Of a stretch of DNA of 51,561 nt, positions 26,950 to 34,438 are shown piece by piece. The notes beneath the pieces were generated by a model that saw only the letters and a program-made list of their open reading frames with translations, did not search any database and was not told where the DNA came from. Positions within the stretch are counted from its first letter, which is position 1. Each line of letters begins with the position of its first letter. The DNA is from Pseudomonadota bacterium. GTDB lineage: Bacteria > Pseudomonadota > Alphaproteobacteria > Rhizobiales > Rhizobiaceae. The DNA lies in assembly GCA_020161665.1 (NCBI GenBank), contig JAIUPA010000008.1, positions 1 through 51,561 of the forward strand. Reading direction: 5' to 3'. The translations under genes and the position numbers were made by a program.

Positions 26950-27681
26950 TCATCCCCAGTAGAGGTTGATGTAGGGCGCATCCATGGTGCGGAACTGCGC
27001 TTGCTTGCTTTTCGCATAGGGCAGGATCGACAGGTCGAAGCGCTCATGCGTTTCAACGAACATGGCCTTGAAACGATCCGACGCGGCCGTCAGGACTTTT
27101 TCCAGAAGCGTCCATTCCGCGCCTTCAATGTCGACCTTGACGAGGGCGGCGGGCTTATCGAGGCCGCGCAGGAATTCGGAAAAATCGATCATTTCCACGG
27201 TGCCCGACTCGACAAAGCCTTGCGCGTTCTTGCGCGGAACCACGGCGGTGGCCTTTGACGCAGAGGCGCGCAGCGTTTCATCGCTGTAGGATGCGGTTCG
27301 AAGCAGCGTCACGGTGCTGTTTTCATGGCCGACCGCCTGATTGTGACAGTGGACATTGGCAAAGCCTTCAAGATTCTTCTGAAGCTTGGCAAAGGTTTCT
27401 GGGTCCGGTTCAAACGCGTGAACCGTCGCGCCCGTCGCGGCCAAAATCCTAGTGATGTCGCCGATATTGGCACCGAGGTCGCAGCAGATGTCGCCCGGTC
27501 CAAGCGTTTCAACAACCTTGTTGAAGTCGTTCATCGTGCGAATGCCGATGCGGCGCTTGAGCTTTCGATAGGCAACCCAGCCCAGCCAGCCGGGAAGATG
27601 GGAAACGGCGTGCAGGCCATTTTCAACGATGCCTTCGGGGCGCAAACTCTTCGTTGACGGCGTGAACAACAAGCTTTCCAT
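26950..27681 (-). CDS. FkbM-family SAM-dependent methyltransferase
   Basis: A 243-residue methyltransferase of the FkbM family. SAM motif I is CCDLGANIGDITRIL, motif II region is VHAFEPDPETFAKL, and the late motif KVDIEGAEWTLLEK is typical. Such enzymes usually O-methylate sugars of glycans, glycolipids or polyketides. The start is uncertain: the ATG at 27681 (MESLLF) has AAGG too close, and upstream codons are open to 27819. It lies alone, outside the glycan locus that begins 4 kb further on. Substrate unknown; a sugar of the surface glycan is a reasonable guess. Confidence 0.85.
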   Translation of the reverse strand: MESLLFTPSTKSLRPEGIVENGLHAVSHLPGWLGWVAYRKLKRRIGIRTMNDFNKVVETLGPGDICCDLGANIGDITRILAATGATVHAFEPDPETFAKLQKNLEGFANVHCHNQAVGHENSTVTLLRTASYSDETLRASASKATAVVPRKNAQGFVESGTVEMIDFSEFLRGLDKPAALVKVDIEGAEWTLLEKVLTAASDRFKAMFVETHERFDLSILPYAKSKQAQFRTMDAPYINLYWG

Positions 27682-27835
27682 CCTTATCTTGCAGAGGCAC
27701 CGGCAAACCCGAGGGTTGCCGGTGCGTTTGATCTGGTGGCTAGCTATGCCTGATGTCGCCGTGGCGTGCAATAACGGCACAGGCGACTTTGGAGGTAAAC
27801 GTGGCGATGGGCACGCCACGCCTGATACCGATCAA

Positions 27836-28951
27836 TTATGCCAGAGCCGGATAATCGGTGTAACCCTTGGCGCCGCCGCCATAGAGAGTGGTGCCGTCCA
27901 GTTCATTCAGCGGGGCATTGTCCTTCAAGCGGCGCACGAGGTCCGGATTGGAAATGAAGGGGCGGCCGAAGGAGACGAGATCGGCATAACCGCTCTCCAC
28001 CGCATGCCGGGCCATTTCGCCGGTATAACCATTGTTGACCATCCACGCGCCGGTGCCGCCTGCCTTGCGATAGGCGGCCTTGAGCGCCACGTAGTCGAAG
28101 GCATTGTCGCCCTGCATATAATCGCGCGGACCACCCGTTGCGCCTTCGACAACGTGGATGAAGGCGAGATTGAGCGAGGCCAGACGCTCGACGGCACGGT
28201 TGAAGAGCGGCTGCGGTTCGGGATCGAACGCATCATTGGCCGGCGTGACGGGCGAAAGGCGAATGCCGGTACGCCCGCCGCCGATTTCGTTTGCGACCGT
28301 TTGCGCCACTTCGAACAGGAAGCGGGTGCGGTTTTCGATGGAGCCGCCATAGGCGTCATCGCGGTGATTGGTGCCCGAGCGCAGGAACTGGTCAATGAGG
28401 TAGCCGTTGGCTGCGTGGATTTCGACGCCATCAAAACCGGCTTCATCGACGGCGGTGCGGGCGGCCCGGCGATAGTCTTCCAGTATGCCCGGAATTTCAT
28501 CGAGCGTCAGGGCGCGCGGCGCGGAGGTTTCCACAAACGCGCCTGTGCCATCCGGGTTGATGATGTAGGTCTTCGACTTGGCGGTGATGGCCGAGGGGGC
28601 AACCGGCGCGCCACCATTCGGCTGCAGGCTGGTGTGCGAGATGCGGCCCACATGCCAGATCTGGGCGACGATCTTGCCGCCTGCGGCGTGGGCCGCGTCG
28701 GTGACCTTGCGCCATCCGGCAAGCGATTCCGGCTTGTAGAGGCCCGGCACATCGGCATAGCCCTGTCCCTGCTGGGTGATGGGGGTGCCTTCGCTGATCA
28801 ACAGGCCCGCAGTGGCGCGCTGGGCGTAATAGGTGGCGGTCAGATCGCCGGGGATGGAATTGGGCGAGCGATTGCGCGTCAGGGGCGCCATGGCGATACG
28901 GTTTGCAAGCGTAATGCTGCCAATCGTGACGGGTTCAAAGAGATTGCTCAT
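27836..28951 (-). CDS. Old Yellow Enzyme family alkene reductase (NemA-like)
   Basis: A 371-residue FMN-dependent oxidoreductase that reduces activated double bonds, N-ethylmaleimide or nitro compounds with NAD(P)H. The FMN-site APLTRNRS, IAQIWHVGR-like segment (KIVAQIWHVGRIS), and the catalytic His-Asn pair in IHAANGYLIDQFL are present. Length and motifs match the NemA/xenobiotic reductase class. The ATG at 28951 has GAGGACACCCCC. It lies 36 bases after an ArsR-family gene, probably co-transcribed. Electrophile-induced expression under ArsR control would parallel NemR-nemA logic; this is inference. Confidence 0.95.
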   Translation of the reverse strand: MSNLFEPVTIGSITLANRIAMAPLTRNRSPNSIPGDLTATYYAQRATAGLLISEGTPITQQGQGYADVPGLYKPESLAGWRKVTDAAHAAGGKIVAQIWHVGRISHTSLQPNGGAPVAPSAITAKSKTYIINPDGTGAFVETSAPRALTLDEIPGILEDYRRAARTAVDEAGFDGVEIHAANGYLIDQFLRSGTNHRDDAYGGSIENRTRFLFEVAQTVANEIGGGRTGIRLSPVTPANDAFDPEPQPLFNRAVERLASLNLAFIHVVEGATGGPRDYMQGDNAFDYVALKAAYRKAGGTGAWMVNNGYTGEMARHAVESGYADLVSFGRPFISNPDLVRRLKDNAPLNELDGTTLYGGGAKGYTDYPALA

Positions 28952-28987
28952 GGGGGTGTCCTCAACAGGGGCTTGGAGGGGGCAGGA

Positions 28988-29281
28988 TCAGAGATCCGAA
29001 TTCATCTGGCGCAAAAAGGCTTCGATGACCGGCTCGTTGCGTTTGTAAAACACCCACTGTCCCACCTTGCGGGTGGTGACGAGGCCCGCTTTCTGGAGCG
29101 TGGCCAGATGGGTGGAGACCGTGGATTGCGACAGGCCGCAGCGCTCGAACTGGCGGGCGCAGACGCCCATTTCCAAAGGGTGCTCCTGCAGCGCGAAATG
29201 CCGCTCGGGTTCTTTCAGCCATGTCAACATTTCAAGGCGGGCGGGGTTGGCCAGCGCTTTCAGGATTTCATCGCGATCCAT
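28988..29281 (-). CDS. ArsR-family transcriptional regulator
   Basis: A 97-residue winged-helix repressor. The fold starts ILKALANPARLEMLTWL, has the recognition helix in LSQSTVSTHLATLQKAGLV, and the wing TTRKVGQWVFYKRNE. Two Cys occur (VCARQFERCGLSQS), 7 residues apart just before the recognition helix, which could sense electrophiles or metals. I chose the ATG at 29281, which has AGGAAA 6 bases upstream; the ATG at 29293 has none. The reductase gene follows directly. A perfect palindrome overlaps the start region and is a likely autoregulatory operator. Confidence 0.9.
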   Translation of the reverse strand: MDRDEILKALANPARLEMLTWLKEPERHFALQEHPLEMGVCARQFERCGLSQSTVSTHLATLQKAGLVTTRKVGQWVFYKRNEPVIEAFLRQMNSDL

Positions 29282-29291
29282 GGTTTTCCTC

Positions 29292-29311
29292 ATATCGAAA
29301 CTATTCGATAT
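29292..29311. promoter_or_regulatory. Candidate ArsR operator, perfect 8-4-8 palindrome
   Basis: ATATCGAA, ACTA, TTCGATAT: a perfect inverted repeat immediately upstream of the arsR start. ArsR repressors bind such 12-2-12 or 8-4-8 palindromes at their own promoters. Further ATCGATA and GATATC pieces lie at 29320-29355. Confidence 0.7.
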
Positions 29312-29388
29312 TTGAATTTACATGATCCGATATGGATATCCAGATTTATCGATACAAGGGGCGAGGGGAGATTTGCCGGACAGCGGGC

Positions 29389-29501
29389 AAAAAAAGAGGG
29401 CCACCGAAAACGGGGCCCTTTTAAGGTGTGAAGGTCTAAACCTCCAGAGGGGAACAGCTGCTGCGGCGACATTGGGAGAACATCGCCATGTGCATCAGCT
29501 A
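29389..29501 (-). ncRNA. AbcR-family small RNA, copy 1 (alpha-r15 type)
   Basis: About 113 nt on the minus strand. It begins TAGCTGATGCA, carries the core CAGCTGTTCCCCTCTGGAGG with an unpaired UCCCCUC stretch that fits ribosome-binding sites, and ends in a GC stem (AGGGCC with GGCCCT) and a seven-T run. A 25-base stretch (29441-29465) is identical in the second copy at 29654-29678. Promoter: TTGTGC (29530-29535) and CATATC (29507-29512), 17 bases apart. AbcR RNAs are Hfq-dependent regulators of ABC transporter mRNAs. Location beside the LysR gene lsrB/vtlR matches Agrobacterium and rhizobia. Ends are inferred. Confidence 0.85.
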
Positions 29502-29529
29502 GGTGCGATATGATGGTTTTTTGGGCACG

Positions 29530-29548
29530 GCACAATGCATTTTTGTGC
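29530..29548. promoter_or_regulatory. Inverted repeat over the -35 of AbcR copy 1
   Basis: GCACAA, N7, TTGTGC, overlapping the -35 element of the sRNA promoter. A candidate site for the adjacent LysR regulator, which in Brucella (VtlR) activates an AbcR gene. Confidence 0.45.
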
Positions 29549-29598
29549 ATGCCTGCCATGCATTATTGCTTTTTTAACCAAGCGGTAAAATTTAGGGC

Positions 29599-29716
29599 AA
29601 AAAAAGAGGGCCACGGATCGCTCCAGGCCCTTTCCAAGTTTGAAGGTCTATAACCTCCAGAGGGGAACAGCTGCTGCGCAAACGTGCAAGGCACGCTCAC
29701 ATAATGCATCAGCTAA
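29599..29716 (-). ncRNA. AbcR-family small RNA, copy 2 (alpha-r15 type)
   Basis: About 117 nt on the minus strand, about 210 bases upstream of copy 1. It shares the start TTAGCTGATGCA, the CAGCTGTTCCCCTCTGGAGG core and a terminator (AGGGCC with GGCCCT, then seven T). The part between start and core differs from copy 1 (a GTGCCTTGCACG hairpin here). Promoter: TTGAAG (29745-29750) and CATATC (29722-29727), 17 bases apart, the same -10 as copy 1. Which copy is AbcR1 and which AbcR2 cannot be decided by eye. Confidence 0.85.
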
Positions 29717-29750
29717 GGCGGGATATGGTCGTCAAAATGCAAAACTTCAA

Positions 29751-29790
29751 TGCATTATAATGCAATGCAGCCATGCAATATTGCATGGCT
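29751..29790. promoter_or_regulatory. Two perfect palindromes upstream of AbcR copy 2
   Basis: TGCATTATAATGCA (29751-29764) and a 22-bp perfect palindrome with arms AGCCATGCAAT and ATTGCATGGCT (29769-29790). They lie directly upstream of the -35 of copy 2 and 66-105 bases from the lsrB stop. Candidate LysR-type binding sites. Confidence 0.5.
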
Positions 29791-29855
29791 TGTGAAATTT
29801 CGCGCCGAAGATAAGAATTGGGGAATGAAATTTCAGGTTTAGTGCCGCATGCCCA

Positions 29856-30752
29856 TTAGAAATTCCAGTTGCGTGCCTTGGCCACGATGAAATCGCGGAA
29901 GGCTTTCAGCTTCGCGGCGTTTTTCATCTCGTCCGGATAGCAGAAATACGTGTCGAAAGAGGGGACATCGGCGCTGGTGAAAAGCTGCAGAAGTCCCGGA
30001 TCGCGACCGACGATGTAATCGGGCAGCATGGCGACACCGATTCCCAACAGGCAGGCACGTTTGACCGAGATCAGGCTGTTGATCTGCAGGATCGGCGTGC
30101 GCGGATTATCCGACGTGCGGCCCGCCGTTTCCAGCCAGTTCAAATCCATCAGATAACCGGGGGCAAGCTCGCCGAAGGTGATGATGCGGTGATTGTCGAG
30201 GTCTTCGATCGACTGCGGCTCGCCGTAGCGGTTCACATAGGAGGGGGCTGCATAAACGTGCAGGTGTACGGTGAACAGCTTGCGCTGGATGAGGTCCGAT
30301 TGCAGCGGCTGGCGCAGGCGGATGGCGCAATCGGCATGGCGCATGTTCACGTCCAGCTCCTCGTCGTCGAGGATCAGCTGGATCTGCATGTCCGGGTAAA
30401 GCTGAAGGAATTCCTGAATCTTGTCCGTCAGCCAGCCCTGACCAAGGCCGACCGTGGTGGTGACGCGCAGGCGGCCGCTCGGCTTTTCCGTGTTCTCCGT
30501 CAGCTGAACGCGAACGGATTCGAGCTTCAGCAGCACGTCATGGGCGGTGCGGTACAGAAGCTCACCCTGTTCGGTGAGGATCAGGCCACGGGCATGGCGG
30601 TGAAACAGCTTGATGCCGACATCCTGCTCCAGCGCACTGACCTGTCGGCTGATGGCCGATTGCGAAAGATGCAGTTTATCCGCCGCATGGGTGAAGGAAC
30701 CCGCTTCGGCAGCGGCATGAAAAATGCGCAGCTTGTCCCAGTCCAGCGGCAT
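29856..30752 (-). CDS. lsrB: LysR-family regulator LsrB/VtlR
   Basis: A 298-residue LysR-type regulator. The N-terminus WDKLRIFHAAAEAGSFTHAADKLHLSQSAISRQV-like helix-turn-helix region is at residues 5-38, then a periplasmic-binding-fold effector domain. Cys are at 142, 234 and 271, a spacing equal to the redox-sensitive Cys I recall for S. meliloti LsrB (146, 238, 275). LsrB controls LPS and redox genes and VtlR of Brucella activates an AbcR sRNA. The gene sits between trxB (45 bases upstream) and the tandem AbcR genes, the arrangement of those species. ATG at 30752 has GGGGGAACGGGAA. Confidence 0.9.
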   Translation of the reverse strand: MPLDWDKLRIFHAAAEAGSFTHAADKLHLSQSAISRQVSALEQDVGIKLFHRHARGLILTEQGELLYRTAHDVLLKLESVRVQLTENTEKPSGRLRVTTTVGLGQGWLTDKIQEFLQLYPDMQIQLILDDEELDVNMRHADCAIRLRQPLQSDLIQRKLFTVHLHVYAAPSYVNRYGEPQSIEDLDNHRIITFGELAPGYLMDLNWLETAGRTSDNPRTPILQINSLISVKRACLLGIGVAMLPDYIVGRDPGLLQLFTSADVPSFDTYFCYPDEMKNAAKLKAFRDFIVAKARNWNF

Positions 30753-30796
30753 TTCCCGTTCCCCCTATGCGCGTTCAGCCGCGCCTTGTGTCATTT

Positions 30797-31753
30797 TCAA
30801 TGTGCATGCGCCGTCAGGAAGCGCTCGGCCTCGAGCGCGGCCATGCAGCCGCGGCCCGCAGCCGTAATCGCCTGACGGAATGTGTCATCGGCCACGTCAC
30901 CCGCAGCAAAGACGCCCTCTACGCTGGTCGCGGTCGAATCCGGCGCGGTCCAGAGATAGCCGTTATCCTTGAGTTTCAGCGTGTCCTTGAAAAGTTCGAC
31001 AGCGGGCGCATGGCCAATGGCCACGAAAACGCCGTCGGTCGCAAAATCGCTGATCTCGCCCGTCTTGGTATCGCGCAGCTTCACGCCGTTGACGGATGGC
31101 GGCATCGGGCCTTGCGCTGCCGCGCCGGTGATTTCGGCAATTTCCGTGTTCCAGCGGATCGTGACATTTTCCTTCTTGAAGATGCGCTCCTGCAGGATCT
31201 TCTCGCAGCGGAAGCTGTCGCGGCGATGCACGACGGTCACGCTCTTGGCAATGTTCGACAGGTAAAGCGCCTCCTCGACAGCCGAGTTGCCGCCGCCGAC
31301 CACGATCACGTCGCGGTTGCGATAGAAGAAGCCGTCGCAGGTGGCGCAGGCCGAAACGCCGAAGCCCTGGAAGGTGCGTTCGCTTTCAATGCCCAGCCAC
31401 TTGGCCTTGGCGCCGGTGGCGATGATCAGCGTGTCAGCGGTCCAGACCGCACCCGAATCGCAGGTGACGGTGAAGGGACGCTTGGAGACATCGACCGCGG
31501 TCACAATATCATTGACGATTTCCGCGCCCACATGGGTCGCCTGGCCGAGCATCTGCTCCATCAGCCATGGCCCTTGAATGGGGTCGGCGAAGCCCGGATA
31601 GTTCTCCACATCGGTGGTGATCATCAACTGGCCGCCCTGATCCAAGCCGGCAATCAACACGGGTTTCAGCATGGCGCGCGCTGCATAGATGGCTGCGGTG
31701 TAGCCAGCCGGGCCGGAGCCGATGATGAGAACCTGCGTATGCTGAATAGACAT
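30797..31753 (-). CDS. trxB: Thioredoxin reductase
   Basis: A 318-residue FAD flavoprotein that reduces thioredoxin with NADPH. The FAD loop IIGSGPAGYTAAIYAAR is at about 10-26, the redox pair CATC at residues 136-139 (FGVSACATCDGFF), the NADPH loop VVGGGNSAVEEALYL, and the C-terminal GVFAAGDVADD. All catalytic parts are present. The ATG at 31753 has AAGGAATACCC upstream. It is likely co-transcribed with lsrB and marks the left edge of the glycan locus; greA marks the right edge. Confidence 0.97.
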   Translation of the reverse strand: MSIQHTQVLIIGSGPAGYTAAIYAARAMLKPVLIAGLDQGGQLMITTDVENYPGFADPIQGPWLMEQMLGQATHVGAEIVNDIVTAVDVSKRPFTVTCDSGAVWTADTLIIATGAKAKWLGIESERTFQGFGVSACATCDGFFYRNRDVIVVGGGNSAVEEALYLSNIAKSVTVVHRRDSFRCEKILQERIFKKENVTIRWNTEIAEITGAAAQGPMPPSVNGVKLRDTKTGEISDFATDGVFVAIGHAPAVELFKDTLKLKDNGYLWTAPDSTATSVEGVFAAGDVADDTFRQAITAAGRGCMAALEAERFLTAHAH

Positions 31754-31914
31754 GGGTATTCCTTATTGCGCCAACGATACGAACGGACGGACCAAAGCGG
31801 TTCGGCAGGCGCGTTTATAAACTCCACGCTATTAAAGGTCTTCCATGCATTTATTCAAGGTCAGCCTTGCGTTTCCAACAAAGCAATTGGCCCGTTAATG
31901 GGCGGTGTTTACCT

Positions 31915-32727
31915 TCAGGCAAGACCAAGCAGGCGCCGCCCCTTGCTCAGGGCTGAACGGATTAGGCGCCAGCGGGGCTTGCTACCGCCCCAGGCGAAGC
32001 GGCGCAATCTCGCTTTTCCCTCTTCATCCGCGTTGTCGTACTCGCGTGTGCGGTTGTCGGCGACTAGAAGATTCTGAGGTCCCAGCGAACGAAAAGCATT
32101 GGCTTCATTACAGCGGTCAATGTCGAAATATTCACCATTACCGTTGACGACAACAACGCGCATTCCTCTTTCCAAAATCTGCCTTGTCATGCTGTCTCGG
32201 CCGTTTTCGAACACAAGGGCGGCTTGTCGGTCTGGCGCGTCGACGCCCCGCAAGTCGAGATAGAGGCTACGTGCGATGCAGAAGGCGTTGGTGCGCAATG
32301 ATGGATTGGGAAAAAACGTCTCGGGCAGGGTGGTCTCGTAGGCACCACTTGCGCCAGAAACGCCAGCCTTACCTTGCAACACCGGCGCAGCAAGCTTGTC
32401 CAGCCAGCCCTCGATGAGCGGCTCGGAATAGGTGTTTAGGAAGCAGAGAAACTGATTTCTTGTTTGTTTTGCTGCGTAGGTGTATGCGCTGATATCAACT
32501 CCAGCGTCATTGAGGTGAAGTAATCGCGTTTCGAACGAGCCACTGATTTCTTCGACTGCTGAGGAGATTGTCTGTGCCTGATTTGGAGAAGTTGCGCCCT
32601 TTATAAGAATGCATACACAGCTTGACCAAGGTTTTGTTGTTTTCAGCAATCCTTTGACGAAGCGCTCAAAATCTGAAACGGGATGTGTCGTTCTATATAA
32701 GTAAATAATGCATATGGGATGTGTCAT
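31915..32727 (-). CDS. Putative glycosyltransferase-like protein, unknown
   Basis: A 270-residue protein of unrecognised family. The N-terminus (PICIIYLYRTTHPVSDFERFV) and the segment FLNTYSEPLIEGWLDKL recall GT-A proteins, and RSLYLDLRG and FENGRDSMTRQILERGM follow in the order seen in some polysaccharide transferases. A clear DxD is not evident, so I do not assert activity. The C-terminus is basic (RRFAWGGSKPRWRLIRSALSKGRRLLGLA). I prefer the ATG at 32727; the longer frame starts inside the divergent methyltransferase gene. Its base composition is lower in G+C than trxB. First gene of the glycan locus. Confidence 0.6.
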   Translation of the reverse strand: MTHPICIIYLYRTTHPVSDFERFVKGLLKTTKPWSSCVCILIKGATSPNQAQTISSAVEEISGSFETRLLHLNDAGVDISAYTYAAKQTRNQFLCFLNTYSEPLIEGWLDKLAAPVLQGKAGVSGASGAYETTLPETFFPNPSLRTNAFCIARSLYLDLRGVDAPDRQAALVFENGRDSMTRQILERGMRVVVVNGNGEYFDIDRCNEANAFRSLGPQNLLVADNRTREYDNADEEGKARLRRFAWGGSKPRWRLIRSALSKGRRLLGLA

Positions 32728-32777
32728 AGTAGGCTGCCTAAAACATTCAATCTCGTTTAGAGAATCAGGAGAAATAA

Positions 32778-33569
32778 ATGTCATCCGTCGACGCCTTCAG
32801 AGAGGCACCTTACAGATCCATCAAGCAAGATACGTATTTTACATGCTACGACAAGCTTCTTACTCCGTATATCGGCAAGTCTCCGGTAGTCGTTGACGTC
32901 GGGGTGTTAAGTGGCGGCTCTCTTTTCATGTGGCGTGACTTTTTTGGATCGGGCGCGCGCATTATTGGTGTTGAGCTCAACCCAACTGCCACGAAATGGC
33001 GCGATCATGGGTTCGAGATTTTTATTGGTGACCAGAGTTCGGATGCGTTTTGGGACGACTTTTTTCAGCAGGTGGGCAACGTCGATATTCTGATTGATGA
33101 TGGCGGGCATACCAATTTCCAGCAGCTCAAGACGCTACATAAGGCAATTCCGCATGTCCGTGACGGAGGCGTCATTCTCATCGAAGATACGCATGCCAGC
33201 TATATGGGGAACTTCGGCAATCCCTCAAAATATTCTTTTATGAATTTTTGCGCCAACGCCGTACACAGTATTAATGATCGATACTTCTACAAAAAGCCCA
33301 AAAATCTGATCCGCGATAACGTATCCAGCCTCGAGATTTTTGAGGGTATTTCAGCATTCAAGATTGACAGGCGTCTTTGCAAAAAATCATCATTGATCGA
33401 TAATGGTGGTGAGAATGATCATGCGATCGATATGCAAGTCGGGGACGTGGCCATGATGAGGAATGCGCTTTGGGCTAACAGCAAGATTGTGTCGAAGTTT
33501 CAAAGGAAGTCAAAGCGCGTAAAAGAACGGCTTCTTTCCTTTAAGAATTGTCGGCAGTTCTTTTCGTAA
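32778..33569 (+). CDS. SAM-dependent methyltransferase, CmcI/macrocin-type
   Basis: A 263-residue class I methyltransferase. SAM motif VVVDVGVLSGGSLFMW is at about 36-51. VELNP and IGDQSSDAFWD follow, then ILIDDGGHTNFQQLKTL, GGVILIEDTHASYMG, the acidic and His residues expected for a Mg-dependent O-methyltransferase of the CmcI/MycE kind. Likely substrate is a sugar hydroxyl of the glycan or its precursor. The ATG at 32778 has AGGAG. Its last codon overlaps the next ATG (TAATG). A+T content is higher than in flanking chromosome. Confidence 0.82.
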   Translation: MSSVDAFREAPYRSIKQDTYFTCYDKLLTPYIGKSPVVVDVGVLSGGSLFMWRDFFGSGARIIGVELNPTATKWRDHGFEIFIGDQSSDAFWDDFFQQVGNVDILIDDGGHTNFQQLKTLHKAIPHVRDGGVILIEDTHASYMGNFGNPSKYSFMNFCANAVHSINDRYFYKKPKNLIRDNVSSLEIFEGISAFKIDRRLCKKSSLIDNGGENDHAIDMQVGDVAMMRNALWANSKIVSKFQRKSKRVKERLLSFKNCRQFFS

Positions 33570-34438
33570 TGCGTGTTCTGTTGACAGGTGCCAATGGGCG
33601 AATTGGCCGTTGGGTTGCACGTGAACTCCTTGGTTCTGGTGTGGAGGAAGTCTGCTGCCCAAACCACCATGCTTTTGATATTTTAGCTGAGGGCGAACAC
33701 TGGTCTGACATTTTCGCGAAGCCTTGGGATGTGTTGATTCATTGTGCGTGGATTACTTCGCACGGTGATTTCTGGAGTAGCCTAGAAAACATTGTCTGGG
33801 CTAAGGCGTCTGAGAGACTATTTGACCGATTTTACGCTGCGGGTGGACAGCGTATCGTCGGGGTGGGGACGTGCGCAGAATATGAGTGGCCCTCTGCGAG
33901 TTTGTATCTGACTGAGGCTTCTGTGTGTAACCCCGCGACGCTCTATGGGCTATCTAAGCTGCAAACCTATACATACCTCGAGGAAGCTGCTCGTCGATAC
34001 GAGCGCTCATTTGCTTGGAGTCGTATATTTTTTACTTTTGGCGCTGGGGAAAGTGATAAAAAGCTAATTCCCTCTATGGTTGCTGCCCAATTGGCAAAAA
34101 CGCAGATGCGCTGTGGACATGAGGAAGCTAGGCGGGATTTCCTCGATTTCGAAAGTGTAGGTCGCCTGATTGCGCGCGTATCCCTTTCGCAGGTTGCCGG
34201 AGCTATTAACATCGGCAGCGGCGAAGCCATTTCGCTCGGCGAGATATATAATGACGTTCTGGATATCTGTGGAGGAGAGACCTTTGTTTCCTTTTCTAGC
34301 GAAATCACAAGGAATCAGCACTTTGTCGTGCCCGATATTTCAAAATTGAGGCATGCGCTTAATTTTCATTGCCAGGGGAGCGTCCGTTCTAAAATCCGAG
34401 AGTATGTAAAATACTTAGCTTTAGATAGGTCTACCTAG
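33569..34438 (+). CDS. NAD-dependent epimerase/reductase (SDR)
   Basis: A 289-residue extended short-chain dehydrogenase. The cofactor loop is LLTGANGRIGRWVARELLG (Gly pattern GxxGxxG at residues 7-13), and the active-site Tyr/Lys pair is in YGLSKLQTY. GVGTCAEY contains the Ser/Thr-Cys region. Such enzymes epimerise or reduce nucleotide-linked 4-keto sugars. It could supply the 4-ketoreduction missing from the CDP-sugar operon 8 kb downstream; this is speculative. TAATG coupling to the upstream methyltransferase. It converges with and overlaps the next gene by 18 bases. Base composition is low in G+C. Confidence 0.85.
   Translation: MRVLLTGANGRIGRWVARELLGSGVEEVCCPNHHAFDILAEGEHWSDIFAKPWDVLIHCAWITSHGDFWSSLENIVWAKASERLFDRFYAAGGQRIVGVGTCAEYEWPSASLYLTEASVCNPATLYGLSKLQTYTYLEEAARRYERSFAWSRIFFTFGAGESDKKLIPSMVAAQLAKTQMRCGHEEARRDFLDFESVGRLIARVSLSQVAGAINIGSGEAISLGEIYNDVLDICGGETFVSFSSEITRNQHFVVPDISKLRHALNFHCQGSVRSKIREYVKYLALDRST

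Noticed and set aside
27629..29431. 600-codon plus-strand frame opposite the reductase and arsR genes
   Set aside because: Covers genes with intact catalytic motifs and proper start sites on the other strand. Antisense shadow.
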